Below are positions 1 through 12,298 of a stretch of DNA of 64,000 nt, piece by piece. A program made the position numbers and the translations under genes. The stretch is from Trema orientale (taxonomy: Eukaryota > Streptophyta > Magnoliopsida > Rosales > Cannabaceae), in the NCBI GenBank assembly GCA_002914845.1, contig JXTC01000008.1, forward strand, positions 882,861 to 946,860, read 5' to 3'. The notes under the pieces are model-generated. The model saw only the letters and a program-made list of their open reading frames with translations. It ran no database searches and was not told where the DNA came from. Position 1 is the stretch's first letter, and each line of letters opens with the position of its first letter.

Positions 1-830
1 GGAGGCTTCAAAATACGACCACCTTGATGCCGGATGTGCAATTCCTTTCGAATTTTCATGTCTTCCAAATCTAATCGTGCCTTAATAGTATCTTTGGATT
101 TTCCTTCTATGTCTAGTAAAGTTCTGACTATACCATCACAAATGTTTTTCTCGATGTGCATTACATCCAAGTTATGTCTGAGTTTAAGTTTTGACCAGTA
201 ATCCAACTCAAAGAATATACTTTTTTTGGTCCAATTCAACTCAGCTGGTGTACGTTTTCTATCTTTATCGGTATTGTTTGGATGTTTATCTGGTCTCAGT
301 TTTGGTAATCGACTCAATTGTCTCAACATATCTTCTGCAGTAAGTATCCTAGGTGCCAATCGTTGTTCAACTTTACCATTGTGTAGTCGACTTTTTCGCA
401 AACTATGAGTTTTAGGTAAATAACGACGATGCCCCATATAACAAATCTTACTCCTCAATTTTTGAGAATCAGTGTCTTCGTTACAAACATGACATGCCAT
501 ATACCCTTTTGTGCTCCATCTAGATAAAGTTCCATATGCAGAAAAATTATTAATTGTCCATAAAACAGCTGCATGCATATTGAAATAGATTTGGGTCACC
601 ACGTCATAAGTCGTAACTCCTTTGTCCCATAGTTCTTTCAGCTCCTCAATAAGAGGACGCAAATAAATATCAATATCTCTGCCAGGTGATTTAGAACCAG
701 GAATTAATAGAGTCCGCACAGAGAATGTCTCTTTCATACACTTCCAAGGTGGCATGTTATATGGTACAAGATAATTTTTCAACCATTTAACAATGACCAA
801 TAACTTTTCATAAAATAATGGATATCAGCA
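1..830 (-). pseudogene. CACTA tnp2-type transposase fragment, open to the left edge
   Basis: The minus strand reads continuously from about 830 to the window edge. It encodes the middle of a plant tnp2 transposase, the main transposase of En/Spm (CACTA) elements. Recognisable stretches in order are YNMPPWKCMKE, LLIPGSKSPGRDIDIYL with LRPLIEELKELW, a cysteine pair in GYMACHVCNEDT, a GHRRYLP segment, and LDVMHIEKNICD just before the edge. The usual N-terminal part should lie at higher coordinates. The frame closes at a TGA near 830, and no continuation is recognisable between 830 and 1,933, so the gene looks truncated here. The C-terminal part lies outside the window. The family assignment is firm. 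Whether the element is functional cannot be judged, but the missing N-terminus argues for decay. Confidence 0.85.
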
Positions 831-1933
831 ATAAATCCTCAAATTAAAGGTTTTGATCTCATCAAATATAAACAAATTAAGCAAAGATATAATACTCGAA
901 CCTGATAAGAACGCAGTTTAGGTGGCTGTCAACGAGTTGAGATTGAACTGAGATTAGAAAAGAACCATGTAAAAGACAAATAAGTCACATGTAATTCAGC
1001 CTATGTCTCACTCTTTTTATAGTCTCACTTCACTACTGAATTATGCAATACATTTATCAATATATATATAGGCCAAACATAGTCAGATTTCACAATCCTG
1101 CACGAATTGATAGTTCTAAATCATTAGGATTCCTTTTCTTCATCTAATACAAATATATTATTTTATTAGGATTTTGAGCAAATACTGTACGCATTTTATT
1201 TTATCAAACGATTTATAAAAAATTCCACAAATTAAAGGAAAAACAAAATCCTTGTGAAATTTAAAAGGAACTATTTGAAACTTATTGGGTAATGAAAAAA
1301 GTAAAACGCTTTAGTAATATAATTTATAATGAAAGGATAGCTACTAATGTATTATACATTATAGCAGGAAATATCACCATACTTAATTTTACTTATAATT
1401 TCTTAAAATGATATTAGCTGTACTTATTAATATATTCACTAGAATAAATTCAATTATTGGTAAGTGGTTAGAAAATTCAAATATTCAACGCATTTTCCGG
1501 GATAAGTATAAAAGTTTTTATATATTTACTTTATGGTACTTGAAATTAATAATAATTTAGAAAATATTACTTGATTTAGTTTTTTTTTAAATAATAATAA
1601 ATATTTTTTATCTCATTTTGAAATGAGGAGCAAATATAATGCTCAGATTTACATGAGAAATTTGAAATTGTAATTCGATCACTCAAAATCTATATACATT
1701 GAAGTATAGTAACTAGTAATCCAATAGTAGTCCCTAAAACATTTTTTTTTGGTGCTATCCGATTCTTTCATACTTCTTTTGAAATTTGTTCTACTTCTGG
1801 TTAAAATTAAGAGATACCAAAAGGTGGTTCATAAAAAATAATAAAAACAAAACATTAAATTTAGTAGCCTACGAAAAATCCATGAATATAAAACAAACAT
1901 AGACGAAAATTATTAAAATGCCCAAATAGTATT
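831..1933. other. AT-rich internal transposon DNA, no gene seen
   Basis: This stretch separates the tnp2 fragment from the 3' end of the TNP1-type gene. It is AT-rich and has stops in all frames. I see no recognisable domain, RNA gene or repeat. It is presumably non-coding interior of the same CACTA element. Confidence 0.5.
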
Positions 1934-3832
1934 CTACGAAGTGGATGAAGTTGGTTGACTTCGTTGGATTAAATCAGCAACAATCTTTTCTATAACTTCT
2001 TGCTGCTTGGACTCAAATGCAGCCATTGCTTGTTGATATTCTGCAAGCTGGGTAGCCAGCTGTTGCTCTGCAGCTGCAAGTTGTTGTCGTTGAGTTTCTT
2101 CTTGCTGCTGAAGGATTTCAACTTGCTCCTTGAGATCAGGATCTGGCTGAATTGAGGATGATACTCGTTTTCCTTTCGGTTCAAGGGGACCTCTTCCTTT
2201 ATCATATCCAGATCTTTCACCAACAATAGATGTGTATATTTGGTCCGCGCTTAGTAGAGTAGCTGGATCTAGCCCTTCCTCCACTTGTTTTTCTTGTTCT
2301 TGTAATTTTTCAACCATTTGATTCTAGAAAACAAATATCCACGTGAATGAAAAACGTCAAACATAAAAAGGAAAGAAAATTAAAAATGTAAAATTTATAT
2401 TTATATATCATAAGACTCTCACATATTCTGACTCTGCCAGTTCGTCTGCCCAACCATTCTCCTCATTCCAAAAAGCTTGTTTAAATAATGTAATCTTGTT
2501 TGGATTTTCACCTTTATTAGCCTAATGAAAATAAAAAGAAAATTGTTATGAAAGTTTTTACATAATTAACAATAAATTTATAAAGAAAAAGAATCGTACC
2601 AAAATTTATAAAGAAATAAAATCATACCGAAATAAATTCTTTCTCTGCTATTGATTGTGTGCCGTATTTATGGACATGTATCGAAATAAATTCTTTCTCT
2701 GCTATTGATTGTGTGCCGCATTTATGAACATGTATCATTTTGGCACGATTGGCCTTGTTAGCTTCAGATTGTCTCTATAAGATATTTTTTTTAAAAAAAA
2801 ATCATACTAAATTGATACAAAGAATTTTTAAATTTTAAACATCTGCACATCAATGTGATACAATGATATAAAATTATTTTGAAAATGCTAAAGTTACATA
2901 TGCATATCTATATGCTATTTCACCTGGTATGAAATGCTGCCAAAATATTGGTCACATAGCCAATCTCAGTCTTCCTGGTCGTTCACATCCTCATGTTTGT
3001 ATTCTTTAGGATTTTTTTTTTTCAGCGATCATAGATTTATAATGTTTGTGGAGCTTATGGCGATGTTGCTTGTATCGCTCAACCACAATTTTGTCAACAA
3101 CTAGTTTTAGGCGTGGTTGGTTAACAAAGTCAATTACAAACTTGTTCTGCATATACAAGACTTTGTTAATATTACCATGTTAAAAGAGTTCACAAAATAA
3201 CTACTAACTAGTCACAAACAAAAATCGATAATAAAATTTTAACTTACTGCTAATCGTCCATATATCTCGTGCATAATAGAATCAGAAACTTCAGAAAATC
3301 GCTTTATCCTAAGTGGTACAATATCACGAATAATAATCCCGATTTCATTCTTGAACCTTGGTGCATTTTGCCCTACAACTCTTAACACCACTTGGCTAAT
3401 GTCAATTGTAAATTTAGAATCTTTCATATTCTTATCATTCACTAGAATACTGCTTGTCTTGATGCTTCTAGACTTTCCGCGCACATTTTTTTTCGTTTTT
3501 GGTGCTGAAAAGAAGATTATTTAGTTAATGTCTATTCAATATAAATGATAAATTTTGTGCATACAAACCATATTTGTCACTTTTTAATTAAAAAAAAATA
3601 AGAACATACGATTAGAATCATCCAGTTGTGTATTTGACATGCCAGAAGAAGGAGAAGCCCTAGATTGTTGTGTATTTGTCACACCAAGAGGAGGAGAAGC
3701 TTTAGACCGTTGTGTATTTGTCACACCATGAGAAGAAGAAGAAGGGGAAGCTGTAGACAGTTATGTAGTTGGCAGTACTCTAGGAGAAACTCTGGACGGT
3801 TGTATAGTGAGCAATCTCTTCTTAGGTGCCAT
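1934..3832 (-). pseudogene. Broken Ptta/En-Spm (TNP1-like) transposase gene, six exons
   Basis: Six minus-strand exons can be joined at good splice sites: 3832-3610, 3504-3248, 3146-2924, 2774-2628, 2521-2423 and 2323-1934. The product matches the plant Ptta/En/Spm transposase family. It has a Ser/Pro/Thr-rich N-terminus with three SP..GVTNTQ-like repeats, a conserved NEIGIIIRDIVPL segment, a basic YKQHRHKLHKHY segment, the DWLCDQYF and SEANKANRAKM motifs, and a C-terminal IVGERSGYDKGRG motif followed by a Gln-rich coiled coil. The gene is broken in at least three places: a TAA in exon 1 (around 3,760), a frameshift in a run of eleven A near 3,010-3,021 (minus strand), and a TGA just before the DWLCD motif. 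Exon 4 carries a 54-bp in-frame tandem duplication. The exon model is mine; family membership is clear. Confidence 0.8.
2628..2735 (-). repeat. 54-bp tandem duplication inside a transposase exon
   Basis: Units 2628-2681 and 2682-2735 differ at only two positions, in the segments reading cgtattta/cgcattta and tggaca/tgaaca on the plus strand. The unit is 18 codons long, so it preserves the reading frame and repeats an IHVHK.GTQSIAEKEFIS peptide at the exon's donor end. Confidence 0.9.
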
Positions 3833-4950
3833 GGATGAACCTACAAATAGTTTAGAATAAAATAAAAATGAATGTAAAAAATAAAAATCTTTCAAATATT
3901 ACAAACACAAAATTACATTTTATCTTTTTGATAAGCAATAGTCAAATAGTGAAATTTTCATTTCTCTTTTCTACTGTTATATTTTTTTAAGGATTTAATT
4001 TCCTTTTATCAAAAAGTTTGTTATAAAAGAGAATTTTTTTTTAAAAAAGAATATTTCTTTTTAATGCTAAGCCATGTAGAACATATTAATAAATTAATAC
4101 ATACTTAAATTTTTGTTGGATAAATAATACATAGGTAAATTTTTTATGGATAAATAATATTCATTAGTATGAATTGTTATTAATTAAGCCATTACATGTC
4201 TTTATTATATCTTCTAATGTCTATAAAGAATAAGAACTTGCATATATCAAATTTAGAAGATCAAGACACAAAATTAATATCACCTCCAAAAACAAATGAT
4301 AGAGGATTCAGAATCAAACCTTTTATACTTTTTTTCTTTTCAAGCTTCCATCGGTGAATGCTTATCAAATATATGAGTAAAAAAACAAAGATCTTAATTG
4401 TAAACGAATTATTGAAATATATTACTGTGGGGTCCTATTTAAAGATGGAGATTTTCTTTTGGAGATAAATAGGACGATTTAATAAATACAAAAAATATAA
4501 ATTTCAAAAAAGTGAGATTCAGTGATTACAAAAAAAGTTCAAGAGAGAGATAAGTCCTTGATTTAAGGAAAAAGAATACGATAGGAGAAAAAAAGGTAAA
4601 CGGTTTAGGAAATTCAATTGAGTTATTAATTACTTTATTAGATATTCTAACAGATTTGCTCCAACTAGGCCATATATTTATGATTAGTTATTAGTACAAA
4701 TAAATTAAATTCATATTACGAATTTGAGTGTTCAAATTAAAATGAAAAATTTCTCAAATGATATCTTTACTATTATATGTGCTCATGATTTAAGAACGAT
4801 ATTAAAAAAAATATATTATTAGTTAAAAAGAATCTAAATCAACTAATTCCTAAATCAGTGTAAGTTTCGAATACCATAAAAACGAAAATTGTTTACCTAA
4901 AAATGCGTTGAGTAGTTTAGTTTTCTAGTTCTTTTTTTCGGTTTAAAATT
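3833..4950. other. Upstream flank of the TNP1-like gene, AT-rich, no gene
   Basis: I find no open frame of note, no RNA gene and no strong repeat. The region lies upstream of the TNP1-like start and may include its former promoter. No convincing TATA box stands out among the many AT-rich words. Confidence 0.4.
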
Positions 4951-5660
4951 AGGGGTGTTCATGGCCGGTTTGGACGGTCTAAATCGTCAATCCAGAAACC
5001 AATCCGAATGTGCAGTTTGGCCGGTTTACCAATCAGTACGGTTTAAGTTTATCGATTCAAACCGGCCAAACTGCACCTACATTTTTGCGGCCGGTTTAGG
5101 CGGTTTCTGCGGTTTGAAAACTTACAAAATTTGAATTAATACAATATCAACTAAGCTCATATCATAATCATATTTCATCTAAAATATAAAGTCCAAATAT
5201 AAAACGAAACCATAACATAGTTAAAAGCTATAACCAAATCGAAAGTCATAGTAAACTTAAATTTTAGTTACAACTTACAACTTAATCAAAATTGAATAGT
5301 AAACTTAAAGTCTTTAATCTTAAACATATCATAACAACAAGACTTAAAGTCTAAAATATCATAAGAGTCTTAAGTAACATAGTCCTAAATAAGCTAAGAG
5401 TAATCATTACTCAATTAGAATGAATAAGCTTAAATTTTTAACTATTAATATACATTTAAAAAAAATACATATACAAACTTATTGGCCGGTTCGGTTTGAA
5501 TCCGACCGAATTTTTCTAAAACCGAAAACCAAACTGGCCAAGTCGGTTTTCATATTTTCTAATCCGTAATCGGCCATTTAAAAAAAAAAACCACGCGGAT
5601 TGAGCGGTTTGGATTGGATTGGGCGGTTTCCACAGTTTGGCGGTTTTTTTGAACACCCCT
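4951..5660. mobile_element. hAT-like MITE, 710 bp
   Basis: The element is bounded by perfect 11-bp terminal inverted repeats, aggggtgttca at 4951-4961 and its complement at 5650-5660. The subterminal regions are packed with short CGGTTT/AAACCG-type motifs in both orientations (4,965-5,115 and 5,480-5,647). The interior is AT-rich and non-coding. The TIR sequence and CGGTTT clusters are typical of plant hAT-type MITEs. I could not find a clean 8-bp target-site duplication, so the exact family is inference. It lies inside the larger CACTA-derived region. Confidence 0.8.
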
Positions 5661-6336
5661 ATTTGAAATGGTTCAATTTTCGAACGACCTTGTTAATAGT
5701 TGAATATATTTGTTAATAAATTAAATTATTAGTTTTCTAACCATCTTACTAATTCTTTCAAAAAAAAAAATCCACCGTACTAATAATTTAATATTTTATT
5801 AACAATTATAGTGAACTTATTGATATACATTAAAGAATTATCATTTCATAATAAACTATAACATTAAAACATTTTACTGTTTTCAACAACCAAATTAAAA
5901 ACATTTCTTTTATATTTCGTAGCAGTTTGTTTTTCCTTCTATGGAAAACAATCACTAATTTGGAAATCTGTGTTTTCTAGGTATGTTTGGAACTTAGATT
6001 TTAATAGAGAAAAAATTGTGTGGGAAAAGTTGAAGCAAAAAGATAAGAAAAATATTTTCCTAAAATTCTATAAAATTTAGTTTTTGAAATTTTTTTTCCC
6101 TTGTAATCTTTTTCATTATAATATGCACCCTCTAAATTTACTGTAAATATCCCTGATAAAATCTCTGTAAAATTTTTTCCTTTAATATCTTTAATAAAAT
6201 CCAAAGAAAAGAAAATAGAATTTCCAAGAGGTAATTAACCATAAGTCGGTCTAAGACATTCATAATTTGTTCATTGTTGTCGCTAAAGATGACGTTCTCC
6301 ACTTATCTTACACTTGTATAAGAGAGATAGATAAAT
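5661..6336. other. AT-rich spacer, nothing recognised
   Basis: Low-complexity AT-rich DNA between the MITE and the second transposase exon copy. Short open frames occur, but none shows a recognisable motif. Confidence 0.4.
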
Positions 6337-6570
6337 TTAGATAAAATTACATGATTCAATTGCCATGTGGTTTATCATAACCGAGTATAAAATAATTTGC
6401 ATGACCTGTAATTGCTCAATCATATGAATCTTATTTGCTAAAGTAATATCGAACCATTTTTTCACATTAAATGGTGCCATATTTCGAATTATAATATGAA
6501 TCTCATTGACAAAAATAGAATTATATTCACCTATGAATATAACTTTTCTCTTTTCCGTTTGACTAAGCAT
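6337..6570 (-). pseudogene. Second, diverged copy of a TNP1-like transposase exon
   Basis: The minus strand encodes NEIHIIIRNMAPFNVKKW followed by KIHMIEQLQ. This aligns with NEIGIIIRDIVPLRIKRF and SIMHEIYGRLA in exon 2 of the TNP1-like gene at 3504-3248. Only this exon is recognisable. I found no flanking exons in the expected order, so I treat it as a diverged paralogous fragment of the same transposase family. A chance match is unlikely because the similarity runs over about 35 residues without a gap. Confidence 0.6.
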
Positions 6571-8307
6571 TGACTTTTGTGTACAACTTTAGGACTTCTC
6601 TTAATCTATGTATCTAAAAAATAAATGAACATTAGTGATAAATTAATAAAATAATATCATTCACAATATCATATAGTTATTAACTCCAATGAATCATGAT
6701 TTGGATCTCTTGACATTTATTACATAGATAGTCATTGATATTCACTTACAAAAAGAGGGGAAAAAGAAAAGAATGAACTTATTATCAACACAGCTCGTAA
6801 TAGTAATCAAGTCACGATTTAACTTTTTACGTACATTATTAAGTGAATCAAATGAGACAATGAAAAAGGGTTATGGAGATTAGCTTTAGGGATAAATGGC
6901 TATCTTGGATTTTAATACATAATCTATACTCAAATTACTATTCCGTACTCAAACTACGGTTTGAATTATATTTATTTTAAGTGTTTCTACTCATTAATTT
7001 TTTCTTTATAAATAAAACTTCTAATCTTTTATTCAAGAAAAAAACCTTCTAATTAGTAGGTATGAATTATGCGAGGGGGGAAAAAAAATTTTTAAAGAGT
7101 ACAAATGAAATATATATTGCATTTTTAAGGTTGGTCCAATTTAAAGATATTAATGATTTTCTTTTGAATGAAATTCACAAAAATTGTATTTGTTTTTTTA
7201 AATGTAGATTCGGTGGATTTAGTTCCTTTTCGGTGGATTTAGTTCCTCTTCTAACACTCCAGAGTCTCCACATCTCTCTTGGATCTTGCAATATTTCTTT
7301 CTCATATCCTTTGATTTCAGCCACAATCCAGGTTCTCTTAGTCTTATTTTCTAATTTATTTTATATCCCTATGCTAATTATTTATCACTATTAATTTTAG
7401 TATAATTAGGATATGGGATTTTATAAGTTTGGTTTTTTAAATATTGAAGGAAATTTCGTTTTCATGATCCTATTCTTTTTAAATTTTTTTCATGTTAGAT
7501 TATTATTTTTTTCATATATACGAAAATGGATGGTAAAGGTTCTAATTTTTCTTCATTTAAGACCATGCTTGTTAAACATAATTTTTGGGTTATGGAGCAT
7601 ACGTATAGAGCAGAATTCATGTCTTCTGTTGTTACTACCTCTAAGGTGTTTGTCAAAATACCTCAGTGAAAACAAAAAAAAAATTTGTAATATGGGCAAA
7701 AGAAGACAGGGCACATCTATACGTCTGATTAGTGGTTCACGAATGCTTTTGCAGAAAGAACATCAAGAAGAATACGATTTTTCAATATAATACCGTCATA
7801 ATAGGAAATGGTATGTCTATTTGTATTAGATTAATTGGACTAACTAAATGATATAGACTTTTGCAAAATATTACAATCGGAAAAGAAATCCTAAAATATG
7901 AACAGTACTCCATTTTTTTTCACCTTTTTTTTTAGCTCATAACTTTTTAAGAAAAGGGAAGATATCCATTAATTTAATTCTTTTTTTTAATTTTTTGAGT
8001 AAGATTTTTATATTCTTGCTTCATTATTATTATAAAAAATTAGAAGTTGTTAGATTATTATTGTTGTATAAAAATTAACGTTAATTTTTTAGACTACCAT
8101 AAGTAACCAACTATCATAGCAAAAGACAAATACTTGGGAACCTATGGTAGACAACAACCTCAGAAAATGAGTACTTAGTAACTTTAACCATTTAGGCTAT
8201 CTAGTTACTAGTTTAAATTTTTCTAATAACTAAATGGTTTCTCTGGTTATTAGTTTCTTTAGTAATTGAATTATTTTAACAAGGCTAATTTAGTAATTGA
8301 ATTATTT
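6571..8307. other. Transposon-interior spacer with short open frames
   Basis: AT-rich DNA with a 20-bp direct repeat near 7,209-7,248 (ggtggatttagttcct twice). Open frames at 7,062-7,394 and 7,413-7,790 are rich in Phe, Leu and Ile because of base composition, and I recognise no domain in them. A short stretch around 7,545-7,670 has more balanced codon use in another frame and could be an old exon, but I cannot identify it. Confidence 0.35.
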
Positions 8308-8445
8308 CTTGTTTGGATCTTCACCTTTAATAGCCTAATAAAAATAAAAAGAAAATTGTTATGAAAAGTTTTTATAAAGAAAAAGAATCGTACCAAAATA
8401 ATTTCTTTCTCTGCTATTGATTATGTGCCGTATTTATAGACATGT
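8308..8445. repeat. Duplicate of the TNP1-like exon 4/5 boundary region
   Basis: This segment repeats the exon, intron and exon sequence found at about 2,497-2,675: part of exon 5, the intervening intron and the start of the 54-bp unit in exon 4. It has small substitutions and deletions. Only one copy of the 54-bp unit is represented. It shows a partial internal duplication of the transposon rather than an independent gene. Confidence 0.8.
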
Positions 8446-9479
8446 GCTAGCTTATTTATTCAGCCCACTTTTTTTTTTCTCTTGTCTTTGAGTTACTTTC
8501 CTTGTAGAGAATGATATTTTAATATCTTTGACTTAGGCAAGAAAGGATTTGGTGCTCTATTGGCTGATAACGTTGAAGAAGTTGGCTCCACATGTTGCTG
8601 TGTATAGTATATTAAGATGTGTTATAATTTTTCTTTTTCTTTTTAGCTGATATTTTCATCAATAAGATATGTTAAAATAATAGTTTCAATATTAATTATA
8701 TATTCTTTCAGGATTTTATGCTGAACCAAAGGCCAAGTTCTTGTTTATCATTCACATCCATGGGTATGTCTTTGTATTTCATTGAATTTGAATTTTCTAA
8801 ATAATTAGATACAATCTGTTGGCTCTTAATTCTTCTAAATAATTATTTTTCAGTATTAATTCCATGCACCCAAAATTTGATTGAAGTATGATGTATTTAC
8901 TTTATTAAAATCTCCGAATTGACTTAATGTAAAGTATGTGGAATATCTTCAAAGCAAAAAGAAAATATTTATAATGGAACAACTGGTTTCACTCCATATT
9001 GTCTTATGAAGTTTGACTGAAGTATGATGTATTTTGCAGGCTGAAACTGTAATTGTGGCTTTCAATTGTAGTTGCGTGATTCTGAGGTCATTGTGCGTAT
9101 GACTCGTGCCACATTTGAATTAAAAGACTTGCACCACATAATGAAGTATATTAGAAGACTGTGGTGCAAATTTGTTTTTTTCTTATACATGTTTATACTC
9201 TTATTGAGAAAGTTAAATTTCTTTTCTTTCCTTTTTTCTTTATCTAAAGGAATTTTGTACATTTGTTTAGTCATGTATATGGAGCTCATATACATACATG
9301 GGAAGCCAATCTTGGAACAAGTTTGCGACAAATTTCTTATAGTAGTGATTTTACATTAAATAAATATAGCATTTGAAAAATAGATTTTTAAATATATATT
9401 TGAAATACAAAATTAATGTTCGAATACAAATTTGAAATACGCTAGAGGTAAACAAATTGGCTATAAATTTGAAAAATTA
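8446..9479. other. Unassigned part of the CACTA-derived region
   Basis: No gene is recognised. Short possible coding stretches occur (around 8,535-8,610 and 9,070-9,170, plus strand), but none carries a motif I know. The region leads into the subterminal repeats. Confidence 0.35.
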
Positions 9480-10099
9480 TAAATATATATATCTTCTAGA
9501 GACAAGAAACTTTCATCCCTAAAACTATTTTTAGAGACAAACTATTAGTCTCGCTAAGTAGATAATTTTATTTAATTTAGCTTCAAAATGCCTAATTCTT
9601 TTATTTATAAATTTTTTTTAAAGACAATAATTTAGTATTTTAGATACAAACAAGTTCTCGTCTCTGATTATGTAATTAGAGACAAAATTTTGGTTTCTAC
9701 ATATAAATAATTTCATCTACTATAGTTTGCAAACGACGAATTCGTAATCTATAATATGATTTTTAGAAACGATAATTTGTTATTTCTTCGTCTCTGATTA
9801 CAAAATTTTGGTCTCTGTATATAAAGGATTTCGCCTACTATTATTTGCAAATGACGAATTTGTCATTTACAACATGAGTTTTAGAGACGATAGTTTTTAA
9901 ATTCAGAGACAATTTTTTGATCTCTGAATGCTTAACTTTTAGAAGCAAAATACTAATCGTCTCTAATAACTATTAGAGACGCGTTTTTAGAGATGAATGT
10001 AACGAAATGATTTTTCGTCCCTAAAACAGTTTTAGAGACGAATAAAAGTATTTTTAGAGACCCAAAAATTTGCCTCTAAAACTGAATTTTCTTGTAGTG
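9480..10099. mobile_element. Right end of a CACTA (En/Spm) transposon: subterminal repeats and terminus
   Basis: The minus-strand end reads cactacaagaaaa at 10,087-10,099, the hallmark CACTA terminus. Inward from it, from about 9,480, the motif gagac with neighbouring TTTTA or TTAGAGACGA occurs again and again in both orientations, as expected of the subterminal repeats that bind TNPA-type proteins. The three bases after the terminus (agt, 10,100-10,102) would be one copy of the 3-bp target-site duplication. The transposase remnants at 1-3,832 read leftwards away from this end, consistent with it being the 5' end of one element whose other end lies outside the window. That linkage is inference. 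Confidence 0.8.
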
Positions 10100-10102
10100 A
10101 GT

Positions 10103-11458
10103 GTTGTACGCATGAGGATTAAATTTATGGATAATAAACTAAACATAGTATCATATTTCTGTAATTTTCTTAGCAAAGCAGTTGGTTCTTATTGACAAAT
10201 TTCACTAATTATGCACCATATTTGATAATACACAAAATTTGAGATACATGATCTACTCAATAGAATTTTGAAATACATCCTTTTAGAAAAATAAAATAAA
10301 ATAAAATAAAAACCCTAAAAGCAAAAAGGACGTTCTTTTACCACCTCACATGGGAGGCAAAAATTTAATTTTCATTTCTTCGATAAATATCTCAAAGTTT
10401 TATTGTGTGCATCATAAATATAAGGATGTTCTCTTTCTCTTAAAACAACGGTCGTCGTATTTGGAAGGATTTTTAAAACATAATTTTATCGTTTCTAACA
10501 ATATTTGTCGTTTGAAAGATTTTGAAATTTTAGAACTTTTTCCAATAATTTTGTAAAAATAATCCATAGAATTTTGGCTTGTGAAATTCTCAAACTGTCA
10601 CTGACATGGGTTATGGGTCGTCACATAAATTAATTATATTTTTAGGCATATTTAAAAAATTTCTCAACACATTTAAAAATTAATTGTTCAAGAGACATCC
10701 CGCTTGAGTCCCCCGAAGTGGATATTGTACGAGAGTAAATCTGAATGTTTTTCAAGCTTTCCCTAACTCTTTTGCTTTCTTGCTATTTCTCAAAAACAAA
10801 CAATATCATGAAGAATTGACCAATTGATTATTCATTGGAAGTCAGCTTTCCAAATTCCAATCTATTTTTTATTTTTTTTTCCTCTTTTTAGAAGTAATCA
10901 ACTTTGTAAGAAGAATGTTAAATACACTCTCTTTTATACTCTTCAGTCTTATTGTTTGACATGTGACTTCTATTATCTAGTTTAATATTTTAATAATGCA
11001 ATAAATTATAGTACAATCCAAGTGTCAGGCTGAGAAATTGGATAGTGTGGATAGTGTAAAAGAGAGTGCATCTAACATTCCTCACTAATTTATAAAGGAG
11101 AATGGGCTAGTTTCGATGTGGTAAGTTTCACATTTTATAGTATGAAACGATAACCTTTATAAGCACTGGATTATATCTAATGGCTTATATTGAGCTGTGT
11201 TGGTAGCTAGGCTAGATCTTCTGTAGCATGTAAAAGAAAACGCAAAACATGTAACTTGACTTGGCCACAAGCGCAAATTTAATATACATATATATAAAGA
11301 CAAAGATCTCAAAGGAAAAAAACAAAAAACAAAAAGAAGGCAAACGCAGATATGCAAGATCTTCCTTTCAATTGTCAATACCTTGAATACGTAATCCATT
11401 TGATGCAGCTAATTAGTTACTTATTTATACGTAAATATTTTGAAGGAGCCTAAAATTA
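10103..11458. other. Intergenic, downstream of the CRR42-like gene
   Basis: No gene, RNA or clear transposon was recognised. The part near 11,380-11,458 presumably contains the 3' UTR of the minus-strand CRR42-like gene. Confidence 0.4.
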
Positions 11459-12230
11459 TTATTGACCAAGCTCTAAGGGCTTAAAATATTTGCCATCTAT
11501 AAGATAAGTGCCAATGCTCAAACGGACTGCCCATACATCCTTTGGCTTTCTCGACACAATTCTGCATTTTACGAAGCCACATTCATTAATATTGTACGAA
11601 CAAATAATACCATATTTCTGTACTCAACAAAAACACTAAGTAGCCAAATTCTGTGACAAACTATTTAAAGTAACTCTTATCTACTATATGACGCAAGCTA
11701 TTGGTGTAATAACTTCACCTATGCCTCGTAAGTTATGTGTGATAAAATACTATACATGAACACCTAATATAAATCCACATGCTCTATAATTAAGTTTGTT
11801 TTAAGAGTTATAAACTTTATAAATACTACAAACTGAAATTGGAAGAATACAAAATATTTTTTTAAGGCAAAAAAAAAAAAAAAAAGGAGCAAAAGAGCAA
11901 GAGTGGTGTGTACTAGGATTTTTACCTTCCAACATCGCCGGGGTTGACTAAGCCAGAGTTGACCCTCAGGCAGGGAATTGAGGCAGCAGTTTTGATCGTT
12001 TTAGGAGCCTCAACGACAACTATTGGAGATCCTATCTCCAGTTTCGGAGTCTCGTCTTTAAAAGATTCACACTTTATTCTGACTGGTGTTGCATTCGGGG
12101 TGACTCGTTTGCGATGTGTGCTTGAAGAGATATAGTTGTTGAATTGGAAAGAAGGGCCCGAGATTTTTGGAGCATCAGTTTTTGAGCATGGAGGCAGGTT
12201 GGTTACACAAGAAAAAGATATTGTTGCCAT
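11459..12230 (-). CDS. CRR42: CRR42-like chloroplast NDH complex assembly factor, two exons
   Basis: Exon 1 is 12230-11926 and exon 2 is 11561-11459. The 364-bp intron has GT-AG borders and splits an Arg codon. The product is 135 residues. Residues 1 to about 55 are rich in Ser, Thr and basic residues with few acidic ones, as in a chloroplast transit peptide. The rest matches the DUF3148-type protein CHLORORESPIRATORY REDUCTION 42: KLEIGSPIVVVEAPKTIKTA, a GLVNPGDVGR turn, then IVSRKPKDVWAVR and a GTYLIDGKYFKPLEL end. In Arabidopsis, CRR42 is a stromal factor needed to assemble subcomplex A of the plastid NADH dehydrogenase-like complex. The start has a good context (gccATGG on the opposite strand), and a TATA box lies about 70 bp upstream. 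The gene looks intact. Confidence 0.88.
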
Positions 12231-12298
12231 GGTGATATAATTTTGTGGTTCTCACTTCTTTTGGCGTAGTAATGTTATCTTCACACTTTAACTATTTC

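Noticed and set aside
7062-7790. Two adjoining plus-strand open frames of 110 and 125 codons
   Set aside because: They consist largely of Phe, Leu, Ile and Lys as expected from T/A-rich DNA. They show no domain or splice structure and lie inside transposon-derived sequence.
9062-9359. Overlapping open frames on both strands near 9,070-9,350
   Set aside because: Mutual antisense frames in AT-rich DNA with no motif. Neither has a promoter or a family resemblance.
11157-11399. Minus-strand frame of 80 codons downstream of the CRR42-like gene
   Set aside because: Hydrophobic by composition, lies in the likely 3' flank, and has no recognisable family.
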